Below, piece after piece: positions 1 through 8,507 of a DNA stretch of 64,000 nucleotides (position 1 is its first letter; each line of letters opens with the position of its first letter). The notes beneath the pieces are model-generated. The model saw only the letters and a program-made list of their open reading frames with translations, made no database searches and was not told where the DNA came from. Source of the DNA: RYN-230 sp963704995 (GTDB lineage: Bacteria; Actinomycetota; Actinomycetes; Streptosporangiales; Streptosporangiaceae); the NCBI GenBank assembly GCA_963704995.1, contig CAVPIM010000009.1, forward strand, positions 620,001-684,000. The letters are read 5' to 3'. A program made the translations under genes and the position numbers.

Positions 1-708
1 TTCCGGCACCAGGACTCCAACGGCGGCGGCGGCCTGATCACCAACGGTGACACCCAGTGGATGACCGCGGGCGGCGGGATCCTGCACATCGAGGAGCCTC
101 CCGAGGAGCTGGTCATGAGCGGCGGGCTGTTCCACGGCTTCCAGCTGTGGGTGAACCTGCCCCGGCGGCTCAAGATGACCACCCCGCGCTACCAGGACAT
201 CCGGGCCAGGCAGGTCTCGCTGCTGTCGTCGTCCGACGGTGGCGCGCTGATCCGCGTCATCGCGGGCGACCTGGCCGGGCACCCCGGACCCGGTGTCACC
301 CACACGCCGATCAGCCTGCTGCACGTGACCTTGCAGCCCGGTGCCCAGCTGCACCTGCCCTGGCGCAGCGACTTCAACGCGCTGGTCTACGTCCTGGGCG
401 GCTCCGGCTCGGTCGGCCCGGACCACCGCCCGGTCCGTACCGGGCAGCTCGCGGTGTTCGGCGCGGGTGACGCGCTGACCGTGGACGCCGCCCGGACCCA
501 GGAGGGGCCCGGCCACGAGCTGGACATCCTGGTCCTCGGCGGGCAGCCCATCCGCGAGCCGGTCGCCGCGTACGGGCCGTTCGTGATGAATACCCGTGAC
601 GAGCTGGTGCAGGCGTTCGAGGACTTCCAGGCGGGCCGGCTGGGCAGTATCCCCGCCCGCCGCGACGAGGTCCCGGCCGAGCCGCACCCCGGCCACGACG
701 TCCTCTAA
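1..708 (+). CDS. Pirin family protein, 5' truncated
   Basis: This is the C-terminal 235 residues of a pirin, a bicupin iron-binding protein; the reading frame is already open at the window edge. The first visible residues contain the pirin signature around HQDSNG and QWMTAGGGILHIEE. In the family the His and Glu of the HIEE stretch are metal ligands of the N-terminal cupin. The second, degenerate cupin follows at roughly residues 100-200 of the visible part. Family members act as quercetin 2,3-dioxygenases or redox-sensing co-regulators; which applies here cannot be told. The stop is TAA and a long perfect inverted repeat lies 33 bases downstream. Confidence 0.93.
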   Translation, partial: FRHQDSNGGGGLITNGDTQWMTAGGGILHIEEPPEELVMSGGLFHGFQLWVNLPRRLKMTTPRYQDIRARQVSLLSSSDGGALIRVIAGDLAGHPGPGVTHTPISLLHVTLQPGAQLHLPWRSDFNALVYVLGGSGSVGPDHRPVRTGQLAVFGAGDALTVDAARTQEGPGHELDILVLGGQPIREPVAAYGPFVMNTRDELVQAFEDFQAGRLGSIPARRDEVPAEPHPGHDVL

Positions 709-740
709 CCTCCCACCCCCGGCCCCCCGGGACACCCCCT

Positions 741-790
741 TCAGTGCGGTGCATTGTGCGTGTTATGACACGCACAATGCACCGCACTGA
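741..790. terminator. Perfect 23-bp inverted repeat with 4-base loop
   Basis: Positions 741-763 and 768-790 are exact reverse complements separated by TATG. The repeat lies between the pirin stop and the GH6 promoter region. A stem this long would terminate pirin transcription, although no T-run follows it, which is common in actinobacteria. The perfect symmetry also permits an operator role. Confidence 0.7.
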
Positions 791-800
791 TGCGTTCGGG

Positions 801-813
801 ATGAAAGTTTCCT
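801..813. promoter_or_regulatory. GAAAGTTTC palindromic operator before the GH6 gene
   Basis: The site ATGAAAGTTTC occupies 801-811, with the GAAA-G-TTTC core at 803-811, about 183 bases before the GH6 start codon. The same core recurs at 23370-23378 and 29749-29757. GAAA-N-TTTC is known as a LacI-family operator core at Streptomyces hemicellulase genes. The likely ligand protein is the LacI regulator at 29978, which carries the same site upstream; that assignment is inference. Confidence 0.55.
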
Positions 814-993
814 GATCAGCGAGGTGCCATCCGCGGGCTGACCTGCGCCCGGACAGCGCCGGGGCCGTGGCGCGTCCGCGAATCTGTACCGCGCCGGGGT
901 GACGTGCCAGTGTTCGCGGCAGAGCGGCCGGCCGGGCCCGTCCCGACCCGCTTCATGCCCCAGGGCCTGGACTGCCATGAGGAGGATCCCCGC

Positions 994-3153
994 ATGAGAC
1001 CAACGTTGCGCATCAGAGCCGGGTACTTTCGCCTGCGCCGGGTGATCACCGCCTTAGCCGTACTCGGGCTGGGCAGCGCCGGCCTGGCCGCGGTCGCCGC
1101 CGCGCCGGCCAGCGCCGCTACGTCCTGCCAGGTCGCCTACTCGGCGAACTCCTGGAGCACCGGCTTCACGGCGTCCATCACCATCACGAACGAGGGCTCG
1201 GCCCTCACGTCCTGGACCCTGGCCTACAGCTACAGCGGGAACCAGCAGCTCACCCAGGGCTGGTCCGGGACCTGGTCCCAGTCGGGCGAGACGGTCACCG
1301 TGACCAACGCCAGCTGGAACGGATCCCTGGCCACCGGCGCCTCGACCCAGATCGGCGCGAACTTCAGCTACAGCGGCACGAACACGGCGCCCACGGCGTT
1401 CACCATCAACGGCACGGCGTGCAACGGCACCGGGGGATCACCGTCGCCCAGCCCGTCCACCACGCCGACCTCCTCACCCACGCCGACCGGCACGCCCACC
1501 CCGTCCCCGTCGCCGACCTCGACCGGCGGCGGCTCCTGCGGGTCGGGCGTCACCCTGCTCGCCAACCCGGGCTCGTTCTCCGTGGCCCAGGGCACGAGCG
1601 GGGTGTTCGGCGTCTCGCTGTCCGCCGCCCCGGCGGCCGGCATCACGGTGACCGTGGCCAACACCGCGGGCAATAACGGTCTGTCCGTGTCAGCGGGGAG
1701 CACGGTCACGCTGACGTCCGGGAACTGGAACCTGCCCCAGCCGGTCACGGTGGCGGCGAACTCGTCCGGCACCGGCGCGGCCACGTTCACCGTCAGCGCG
1801 CCCGGCTGCACGTCGGTCACCGTGACCGGCACCGAGACGGCGGCGGGCTCGACGACGACGCCCTCGCACGTGACCAATCCGTTCACCGGCTCGACCTGGT
1901 ACGTCAACCCCAACTACACCACGGAGGTGGCCACCTCGGCCGCCGGGGCCAGCGGCACGCTGGCCGCGCAGATGACGCTGGTCGGCCAGCAGTCCACCGG
2001 CGTCTGGCTGGATCACATCGGCGCGATCTACGGCGGCACGGCCAACAGCAACCGGATGAGCCTGCAGCAGCAGCTGGCCACCGCGGTCAGCGACGAGTCG
2101 GGCAGCACGCCGATCATCGTCCCGCTGGTCATCTACGATCTGCCGAACCGGGACTGCGCGGCCCTCGCCTCCAACGGGGAGCTGACCGTGGCCAACAACG
2201 GCCTGCAGTACTACGAGCAGGACTACATCAACCCGATCGCGCAGATCCTGACCGACTACGAGCACACCAACATCCGGGTCGTCGCGGTCATCGAGCCCGA
2301 CTCGCTGCCCAACCTGGTCACGAACCTGAGCGACGCCAACTGCGCCCAGGCCAACTCCAGCGGGGCGTACGTGAGCGGCGTCCAGTACGCGCTGAACAAG
2401 CTGCACGCCATCCCGAACGTGTACAACTACATCGACATCGCGCACTCGGCGTGGCTCGGCTGGTCTAGCAACATGGGCCCGGCGGTCTCGCTGATCCACT
2501 CGGTCGCGGCGGGCACGACCGCCGGGGTGAGCAGCGTCGATGGCTTCATCAGCGACACGGCCAACACCACGCCCATCACCGAGCCGTACATGACCGCGAC
2601 CCAGAGCGTCGGCGGCCAGCCGGTGGACTCGGCCAACTTCTACCAGTTCAACCCCTACATCGACGAGCTCAGCTACGACGAGGCGATGTACACCAACTTC
2701 GTCAACGCCGGGTTCCCCGCCACCATCGGGATGCTGATCGACACCTCGCGCAACGGCTGGGGCGGCCCGAACCGGCCCACCGCCGCGAGCACGTCCACCG
2801 ACCTCAACACGTTCGTCAACGCCACCAAGGTGGACAGGCGGCCATTCCGCGGCGACTGGTGCAACCAGAACGGCGCCGGCCTCGGGCCGTTCCCGCAGGC
2901 CAACCCGAACTCCTCCTTCACCCACCTGTACGCGTACGTGTGGATCAAGCCACCGGGCGAGTCCGACGGTGACTACCCCACCGCCACCCACACCCACGGC
3001 GACCCGCACTGCGACCCGAACAGCACCAACACCGACGGCAATGGGAACACCTACCCCACCAACGCGATCCCGGGATATGACATCCCGGCCGGCCAGTGGT
3101 TCCCGGCCCAGTTCACCCAGCTGGTCCAGAACGCCAACCCGGCCGTCCCCTAA
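994..3153 (+). CDS. Secreted CBM2-GH6 cellobiohydrolase/cellulase
   Basis: A 719-residue secreted cellulase. The start is the ATG at 994, six bases behind GAGGAGGA; an earlier in-frame ATG at 904 has no such site. Order of parts: signal peptide (about 1-42, ending APASAA), CBM2 cellulose-binding module (about 43-145), Pro/Thr/Ser linker, an Ig/FN3-like beta-sandwich module (about 181-280), and a GH6 catalytic domain (about 295-719). The GH6 domain carries the YDLPNRDC motif with Asp387 as expected catalytic acid and Asp382 as its helper, plus VIEPDSLPN and WIKPPGESDG. The length and loops resemble exo-acting actinobacterial Cel6B enzymes, which release cellobiose from non-reducing ends; exo rather than endo mode is inferred. 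It runs convergently into ftsH, sharing a hairpin terminator. Confidence 0.95.
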   Translation: MRPTLRIRAGYFRLRRVITALAVLGLGSAGLAAVAAAPASAATSCQVAYSANSWSTGFTASITITNEGSALTSWTLAYSYSGNQQLTQGWSGTWSQSGETVTVTNASWNGSLATGASTQIGANFSYSGTNTAPTAFTINGTACNGTGGSPSPSPSTTPTSSPTPTGTPTPSPSPTSTGGGSCGSGVTLLANPGSFSVAQGTSGVFGVSLSAAPAAGITVTVANTAGNNGLSVSAGSTVTLTSGNWNLPQPVTVAANSSGTGAATFTVSAPGCTSVTVTGTETAAGSTTTPSHVTNPFTGSTWYVNPNYTTEVATSAAGASGTLAAQMTLVGQQSTGVWLDHIGAIYGGTANSNRMSLQQQLATAVSDESGSTPIIVPLVIYDLPNRDCAALASNGELTVANNGLQYYEQDYINPIAQILTDYEHTNIRVVAVIEPDSLPNLVTNLSDANCAQANSSGAYVSGVQYALNKLHAIPNVYNYIDIAHSAWLGWSSNMGPAVSLIHSVAAGTTAGVSSVDGFISDTANTTPITEPYMTATQSVGGQPVDSANFYQFNPYIDELSYDEAMYTNFVNAGFPATIGMLIDTSRNGWGGPNRPTAASTSTDLNTFVNATKVDRRPFRGDWCNQNGAGLGPFPQANPNSSFTHLYAYVWIKPPGESDGDYPTATHTHGDPHCDPNSTNTDGNGNTYPTNAIPGYDIPAGQWFPAQFTQLVQNANPAVP

Positions 3154-3160
3154 CCGGAAC

Positions 3161-3206
3161 AACGGGAAGGCCACGCTGGTCAGCCGACCGGCGTGGCCTT
3201 CCCGTT
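3161..3206. terminator. Bidirectional hairpin between GH6 gene and ftsH
   Basis: Positions 3161-3176 and 3191-3206 form a perfect 16-bp stem, and a GGTC/GACC pair extends it inside the loop. It starts eight bases after the GH6 stop. Its right arm lies inside the last codons of ftsH and the ftsH stop codon (3180-3182) falls in the loop, so it can serve both converging genes. Confidence 0.8.
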
Positions 3207-5144
3207 GGCGGCGCTGGTTCCGCCCTGGTCCGCCACGGCCGGGGTCATTGCGGCCGCCTGCGGGCCCCAGACCACGGCTGGTTCCGTGTGGCGTTCTGGT
3301 ACCCCGACGATGGCGGCCAGGTCCGAGCCGTCGATGGTCTCCCGTTCGAGCAGGAGGTCGACCACCCGGCCGAGGGTGTCCAGGTTCGCGCGCAGCAGCA
3401 TGGTCGCCCGGGTCTCGGCCTCGCGGAGCAGCTTGGCGACTTCCCGGTCGATGGACCGCTGAGTCTCCTCGGCGTAGGGACGTCCCGCGAACGGATTGTC
3501 CCGGCTCGGTCCTTCCGGTCCGTAGCCGATGGGCCCGACCTCGGTCGAGAAGCCCCATTCGCGGACCATCCGGGTGGCCAAGTCGGTGGCACTCGCCAGG
3601 TCATTCGCGGCCCCGGTCGAAGGCTCGCCGAGGACCACGATCTCCGCGGACCGGCCGCCTAGGCGGACGGCCAGCGTGTCGGTGAGGTAGCTCTGCCGGT
3701 ACAGGTGGCGTTCGGCCTCGGGCAGCTGCTCCGTCACCCCGAGCGCCGCGCCCCGCGGGAGGATGGTGACCTTCGCGACCGGGTCGGCGTTCTCCGACAG
3801 GACCGCGACGAGCGCGTGACCGGCCTCGTGCACGGCGACGGAGTGCTTTTCCTCGGGCAGCAGCGCGTTGGAGCCGTCACGCCGGCCGATCAGCAGCCGG
3901 TCCCGCGCCGCGGCGAAGTCGTCCGCGGTGATGACACCGCGCCCGTCGCGCACCGCGTTGATCGCCGCCTCGTTCACCAGGTTAGCGAGGTCAGCGCCGG
4001 AGAACCCCGGTGTCCCCCGGGACACCACGCCCAGGTCCACATCAGGCCCGAGCGTCTTGCCCTTCCCGTGGATGGCCAGAATCGCCGCCCGCTCCTCCTG
4101 GTTGGGGAGGGGTATGTCCACCGTCCGGTCGAAGCGGCCGGGCCGCAGCAGGGCCGTGTCGAGGATCTCGGCCCGGTTGGTCGCTCCCATCACCACCACG
4201 CTGGCCCCCGGCTCGAATCCGTCCATGTCGGACAGCAGCTGGTTGAGGGTCTGCTCGCGCTCGTCGTTCGAGCCGAACCCGCCGGGACCGCGACGGCCGC
4301 CGATGGCGTCGATCTCATCGATGAAGATGATCGACGGCGCATGCTTGCGGGCGTCCTCGAACAGACTCCGCACCCGTGATGCGCCGACGCCCACGAACAT
4401 CTCCACGAAGCTCGACCCGCTGAGCGCGAAGAACGGCACCCCCGCCTCGCCCGCGACCGCTTTCGCCAGGAGCGTCTTCCCGGTGCCGGGCGGCCCCACC
4501 ATCAGCACGCCCTTGGGACCGACCGCGCCCGCGCTCGCGTAGCGCCCGGGGTGTTTCAGGAAGTCGACGACCTCCATGACCTCGGCCTTGGAGCCCTCAT
4601 ATCCGGCGATGTCCGCGAACCGCGTGGAGGGCCTCTCCTCGTCATACAGCTTGGCCTTTGACCGGCCAAAACTCATGATTCCGCCGAGCTGCTTGCGGCC
4701 GCGCCGGGCGAACCAGAAGAAGACGCCCACCAGCAGCAGCAGCGGCCACAGGGAGAAAATCAGGCTGGCCACCGAGTAGCTACCTGAACTGGTGCCCGTG
4801 ACCTGGACCTTGTGCTTGAGAAGGAGAGGGGAAAGAGCGTTATCGCTCAGCGCGGTGGGGATCTGCGAGCTGTAGGCGACGCCGTTATCCAGCTTGCCGG
4901 TCACCAGCCCGGTCGAACTGATCGTCGCCGTCGAGACCCGGTTGGCGGTCACTTCGCTGACGAAGCCGCTGTAGCTGAAGTCCCGGATCGCCGGGCTCTT
5001 GAAGCCCGGGTGGAAGAGGAGGAGGGTCCCGAGCACCAGCCCGCCCAGCAGGACCCAGATCGGCCAGCGCGGAGTCTGCTTCGGCGCGGGAGCGGGCGCG
5101 GATGGCCGTTTGCCCAGCTTGTTTATTCTGTTCGGTGGACTCAT
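3180..5144 (-). CDS. ftsH: FtsH-type AAA+ ATP-dependent zinc metalloprotease
   Basis: A membrane-anchored processive protease that unfolds and degrades membrane and short-lived cytosolic proteins. The start is the ATG at 5144 (MSPPNRINK), which directly precedes the first membrane helix; the frame is open 25 codons further upstream without a good start. Order of parts: helix around residues 28-48, an extracytoplasmic domain, a second helix around 135-155, the AAA module with Walker A GPPGTGKT (about 216-223), Walker B IIFIDEIDAIG and the arginine-finger region, then the M41 peptidase domain with HEAGH (about 436-440). The protein is 654 residues, normal for FtsH. Actinobacteria usually keep ftsH next to hpt/folE; here it sits between a cellulase and an ECF sigma pair, so it may be a second copy. 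Confidence 0.95.
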   Translation of the reverse strand: MSPPNRINKLGKRPSAPAPAPKQTPRWPIWVLLGGLVLGTLLLFHPGFKSPAIRDFSYSGFVSEVTANRVSTATISSTGLVTGKLDNGVAYSSQIPTALSDNALSPLLLKHKVQVTGTSSGSYSVASLIFSLWPLLLLVGVFFWFARRGRKQLGGIMSFGRSKAKLYDEERPSTRFADIAGYEGSKAEVMEVVDFLKHPGRYASAGAVGPKGVLMVGPPGTGKTLLAKAVAGEAGVPFFALSGSSFVEMFVGVGASRVRSLFEDARKHAPSIIFIDEIDAIGGRRGPGGFGSNDEREQTLNQLLSDMDGFEPGASVVVMGATNRAEILDTALLRPGRFDRTVDIPLPNQEERAAILAIHGKGKTLGPDVDLGVVSRGTPGFSGADLANLVNEAAINAVRDGRGVITADDFAAARDRLLIGRRDGSNALLPEEKHSVAVHEAGHALVAVLSENADPVAKVTILPRGAALGVTEQLPEAERHLYRQSYLTDTLAVRLGGRSAEIVVLGEPSTGAANDLASATDLATRMVREWGFSTEVGPIGYGPEGPSRDNPFAGRPYAEETQRSIDREVAKLLREAETRATMLLRANLDTLGRVVDLLLERETIDGSDLAAIVGVPERHTEPAVVWGPQAAAMTPAVADQGGTSAANGKATPVG

Positions 5145-5412
5145 GCCAGCCTCGGCTCTAAGAAATTTCACAATGTGACCGCCGAGGTCCGGGGCAGCCA
5201 GAAAAGTCCATAGCGGCACGTGCGCGGTGACGAGACTTTTCCCGAACGATCACCAGGTTGGGATGCATTCGAGCTACCGCGTTCAGCGCGATGTCGGCGG
5301 ACCTGGGCATTAGCCCGTGCAGTGCGACCGCCTTCGCATGTTTCCCGCTCTCTCCAAAGCGTACGCCGCCGCTTATATATTTCCGGACCGCGGACCGCGG
5401 CCCGTGCCCCGG
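5145..5412. other. Intergenic region upstream of ftsH
   Basis: No gene is supported here. It should hold the ftsH promoter; an AT-rich TATATA stretch stands out near 5373-5380, and a GGACCGC direct repeat follows near 5390-5400. Neither can be assigned to a defined sigma factor. Confidence 0.4.
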
Positions 5413-5796
5413 CTAGCTGGTCCTCGTCGGCACGGGCGCCGAGGGCACGCCGGACGGGGTGGGCGTCGCCGCCGCCGGCGCTGAGGCGCCGGACGGCACC
5501 GGCTGGGGCGTGCCCAGGGTCGGCGGCGTCGCCGGCCGGGTCGCGGGGACCGGCGGGGCCGCGGGGACCGGCCGGGTGGCGGGCGCCGCCGGAGCCGGGC
5601 GCCCGCCCCCGGCGACGCCGATCACGACGCCTGCGGTCACGGCCCCCGCGACCGCGAGCGTGGCCACCGCACCGCGCACCCTCCGCCGCCGGCGCCGCCG
5701 GTCACCGCGCCGGATGACCTCGGCCGGCGGCAGCGGCCACGCCTGTTCCGCACCCTGATCGGCGAGCCGGTGCAGTTCGTCGCCGAGCTCAGACAT
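5413..5796 (-). CDS. Membrane partner of the ECF sigma factor (anti-sigma-like)
   Basis: A 127-residue protein translated from the ATG at 5796, which overlaps the last eight bases of the sigma gene and has GGGGGAG upstream. The N-terminal 35 residues are cytoplasmic in character and followed by an RRRRRR stretch and one transmembrane helix (roughly 40-62). The rest is a Pro/Ala/Thr-rich extracytoplasmic tail. Position and topology fit a membrane-bound anti-sigma or anchoring factor, but I see no HxxxCxxC zinc anti-sigma motif. Translational coupling with the sigma gene is the main evidence; function is inferred. Confidence 0.7.
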   Translation of the reverse strand: MSELGDELHRLADQGAEQAWPLPPAEVIRRGDRRRRRRRVRGAVATLAVAGAVTAGVVIGVAGGGRPAPAAPATRPVPAAPPVPATRPATPPTLGTPQPVPSGASAPAAATPTPSGVPSAPVPTRTS

Positions 5797-6319
5797 CACT
5801 CTCCCCCTGTCCGCCGCGGACGGCTCCCCCGGCCGTGCGCGGCCCGACCGACTCACGCAGGTACGGCGCGAGCGCGGCCCGGCCGCGGGCCAGCCGGGCC
5901 TTCACGGTGCCGTCCGGCACCCCGGTCTCGGCGGCGATCTGGGCCACGCTCAGGTCGCACACGTAGTACAGGACGAGTGCCCGGCGCTGCTCGGCGGGCA
6001 CCTTGCGCAAGGCGCCGATGAAAGCCACCCGGTCCGGTGTCGGCCCGGGGGCTACCTGAGCCGGTGGATGCAGGCGGAGCAGGACCCGGCCGCGCCGGGC
6101 CCGGTGCCAGCGGGAGACGGCGATACGCCAGGCGGTCGCCCGGACCCACGCCTCCGGTGCGCCGCCACGGTCAAGCTGCCCGCGGTGCGACCAGGCCCGG
6201 ACGAAGGCTTCCTGGACCACGTCCTGGGCCTCGGCCCGGTCCCCGGTCATCGCGTACAGGTGGCCGACCAGCCGGCGGAAGGACGCCGCGTAGAAATCGG
6301 AGAACTCCTCAGGGCTCAA
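5789..6319 (-). CDS. SigE-family ECF RNA polymerase sigma factor
   Basis: A 176-residue group 4 sigma factor with region 2 (about 5-75, including DVVQEAFVRAW) and region 4 (about 110-160, with AQIAAETGVPDGTVKARLARG as the helix-turn-helix). Translation most likely starts at TTG 6319, nine bases behind GGGAGG. It is followed by, and overlaps, a membrane-partner gene, and is divergent from the Pro-rich secreted protein at 6502. It would direct an extracytoplasmic stress regulon; its inducing signal and promoter motif are not evident. Confidence 0.93.
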   Translation of the reverse strand: MSPEEFSDFYAASFRRLVGHLYAMTGDRAEAQDVVQEAFVRAWSHRGQLDRGGAPEAWVRATAWRIAVSRWHRARRGRVLLRLHPPAQVAPGPTPDRVAFIGALRKVPAEQRRALVLYYVCDLSVAQIAAETGVPDGTVKARLARGRAALAPYLRESVGPRTAGGAVRGGQGESDV

Positions 6320-6501
6320 CGAGCCTCCCTGGTCGCCTCGCCCGGCCGCATCACGCCGCTCACCCTAGGCCAGTTCCGGCCCGGGCGGCCGGGTCCGCGG
6401 CGTTGCATATCTCACCGGCTGCCCGTGCAACCAGATGCGCCTCCCGCAGGTACCCACGGCGACCGCTGGCCATCCCGGCCGGCCTGAACTGGAGGTCCCG
6501 C

Positions 6502-7059
6502 ATGAGGACACCTGGCCCGCGCACGATGGCCTGGCTGGGGCTGCCCGCCGCCGCCCTGCTGGCCGGCGGCACGGCCCTGGCCGTGACGTCCGGGGGCGGC
6601 GGCCACCCCGCCGCGGCCGGACTCGACTCTGCTATCAGGCACGGGGCTATCAGGCACGGGGCTATCAGGCACGCGGCTGTCACCCACCCGGCCGCCGCCC
6701 CCGCGCTGAGCCATCCACGCTGCACCGCGACTCCCGTTCCGGTCCCGTCCGGGCCGCCTGCACCCGTGCCCAGCCCCACCAGGGTCAGCACCCCGGTCCC
6801 CGTTCCGTCCGGGCCGCCTGCACCCGTGCCCAGCCCCACCAGGGTCAGCACCCCCGTCCCGGTTCCGTCCGGGCCGCCTGCCCCGGGCCCGGCCCGGGCG
6901 GGCTGCACGCCCTCGCCCGTGCCGCCGGCCGGCGGCACCCCGGTGCCGGTGCCCTCCGGGAGGGCGGCGCCTACTCCAGCGCCGGCGCCCCCGGCGGCCA
7001 GCACACCCGTTCCCGTGCCCTCCCCGCGGGGTACCCCGGCCCCCGTGGCAGGCAGTTAG
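6502..7059 (+). CDS. Secreted Pro-rich repeat protein
   Basis: A 185-residue protein starting at the ATG at 6502 behind GGAGG. It has a signal peptide or single N-terminal helix (about 8-28), three tandem AIRHG units, and then a tail of STPVPVPSGPPAPVPSPTR-type repeats. No catalytic domain is visible. Similar composition is seen in cell-wall spanning or surface linker proteins. It is divergent from the ECF sigma gene across 182 bases, so it could be a target of that sigma factor; this is inference from position only. Confidence 0.65.
   Translation: MRTPGPRTMAWLGLPAAALLAGGTALAVTSGGGGHPAAAGLDSAIRHGAIRHGAIRHAAVTHPAAAPALSHPRCTATPVPVPSGPPAPVPSPTRVSTPVPVPSGPPAPVPSPTRVSTPVPVPSGPPAPGPARAGCTPSPVPPAGGTPVPVPSGRAAPTPAPAPPAASTPVPVPSPRGTPAPVAGS
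6631..6675 (+). repeat. Three 15-bp tandem repeats inside the Pro-rich gene
   Basis: The unit GCTATCAGGCACGGG occurs at 6631, 6646 and, with one change, 6661. Each copy adds five residues (AIRHG), so copy-number change keeps the frame. Confidence 0.9.
6733..6891 (+). repeat. 60-bp period tandem repeat in the Pro-rich gene
   Basis: Nearly identical blocks recur every 60 bases over about 2.6 copies, encoding a 20-residue Pro/Val/Ser-rich unit. The high DNA identity suggests recent slippage or unequal exchange. Confidence 0.9.
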
Positions 7060-7187
7060 CCGCGGGACGTTCAGCCCGCCTGGACGGGGCATCCGGCCCT
7101 GACGCAGGGACCCCGTCCAGGCGCACCGTGAGGGCAGACCCGGGTGGGTCAGCCGACCCGTGCCCGGGCGTATACCGGGAGATGGTC

Positions 7188-8231
7188 ATGCGAGCGCTCG
7201 TCTATCACGGCCCCGGCCAGAAGGCCTGGGAAGACGTCCCGAAGCCGGAAATCATCGCTGACACCGACGCGGTCGTCCGCGTCAACGCCGTCACGATCTG
7301 CGGCACGGACCTGCACATCCTCAAGGGTGACGTCCCGGCGGTGACCGACGGCCGGATCCTCGGTCACGAGGCTGTGGGGACCGTCGAGTCCGTGGGCAGC
7401 GGGGTCAAGACGGTCAGCCCCGGGGACCGGGTGCTGGTCTCCTGCATTTCCGCGTGCGGGACCTGCCGGTTCTGCCGCGAGGGTCACGCGGGCCAGTGCC
7501 TCGGGGGCGGCGGCTGGATCCTGGGCCACAAGATCGACGGAACCCAGGCCGAGTACGTCCGGGTCCCGTTCGCCGACACCTCGACCTACCCGGTGCCAGC
7601 CGGGGTCGCCGATGAGGAGATCCTCATGCTGGCGGACATCCTGCCCACCGCCTACGAGGTCGGCGTGCTGAACGGCGGCGTGCGGCCCGGTGACGTGGTC
7701 GCGATCGTCGGGAGCGGCCCAATCGGGCTGTCGGCGATCCTGGGGGCGCGGCTGTTCAGCCCCAGCCACATCGTCGCGATCGACCTGGCCGACTCCCGGC
7801 TCGAGGCCGCGAAGCGGTTCGGCGCGGACGTCACGGTGAACAACGCCGGCCAGGACCCGGAGGAAGTAATCCGGCTGCTGACCGACGGCCTGGGCGCCGA
7901 CGTCGCCATCGAGGCGGTAGGCGCGCCCGCCACCTTCGAACTCGCCGCCCGGCTGGCCCGGCCCGGCGGCCATATCGCCAACATCGGCGTGCACGGCGAG
8001 CCCGCCACCCTGCACCTGGAAGAACTGTGGATCAAGAACGTCACCATCACCACCGGGCTGGTCAACGCCTACTCCACCGCCACGCTGCTGCGCCTGGTGA
8101 CCAGTCATCAGCTCGACGCGGCGAAGTTCATCACGCACCACTTCGGGCTGGATGACTTCGAGCAGGCCTACGACGTGTTCAGCCGGGCGGCTGACACCGG
8201 CGCCCTCAAGGTCGTCCTCGCCCGGACGTAG
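7188..8231 (+). CDS. Zinc-dependent medium-chain alcohol dehydrogenase
   Basis: A 347-residue cytosolic MDR-family oxidoreductase. I chose the ATG at 7188 (GGGAGATGG upstream); an ATG at 7182 would add two residues. The catalytic zinc site is shown by CGTDLH and GHE near the N-terminus. The structural zinc lobe has four cysteines in a C-x2-C-x2-C-x7-C pattern (CGTCRFC then GQC). The Rossmann glycine motif GSGPIG lies near residue 170. The substrate is probably a primary or secondary alcohol, or a polyol, with NAD(P); it cannot be fixed from sequence. It stands alone between the Pro-rich gene and the coiled-coil gene. Confidence 0.92.
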   Translation: MRALVYHGPGQKAWEDVPKPEIIADTDAVVRVNAVTICGTDLHILKGDVPAVTDGRILGHEAVGTVESVGSGVKTVSPGDRVLVSCISACGTCRFCREGHAGQCLGGGGWILGHKIDGTQAEYVRVPFADTSTYPVPAGVADEEILMLADILPTAYEVGVLNGGVRPGDVVAIVGSGPIGLSAILGARLFSPSHIVAIDLADSRLEAAKRFGADVTVNNAGQDPEEVIRLLTDGLGADVAIEAVGAPATFELAARLARPGGHIANIGVHGEPATLHLEELWIKNVTITTGLVNAYSTATLLRLVTSHQLDAAKFITHHFGLDDFEQAYDVFSRAADTGALKVVLART

Positions 8232-8507
8232 CACCCGGCGCTGTCATCGTGGGGCCGCGCGACAACCACTGACCCGCGCGGCCTCACCCACGCCACCCCA
8301 CCCACACGTCTCCTGTCCGCGCATGCCCTTCCCCTATGCTGGGATTGGCAGCCACGCCTGCCTGATCCGAGTTGCCCCAGCCCGGCGCTGCGGGTAGCGA
8401 TGAGGACAAGAGCGGCACAGCCCTGGCGTGGGTCCTCCTTCTCGCCCATCGTGATCACTCTGCGCGGTGGCCAGGCGCCGGGACAGGGCCGCCGGATCGA
8501 GGACACG

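Noticed and set aside
1690..3558. Long minus-strand open frame over the GH6 gene
   Set aside because: It is Arg/Gly/Val-rich shadow sequence opposite a clear GH6 domain, typical of high-GC third-position bias.
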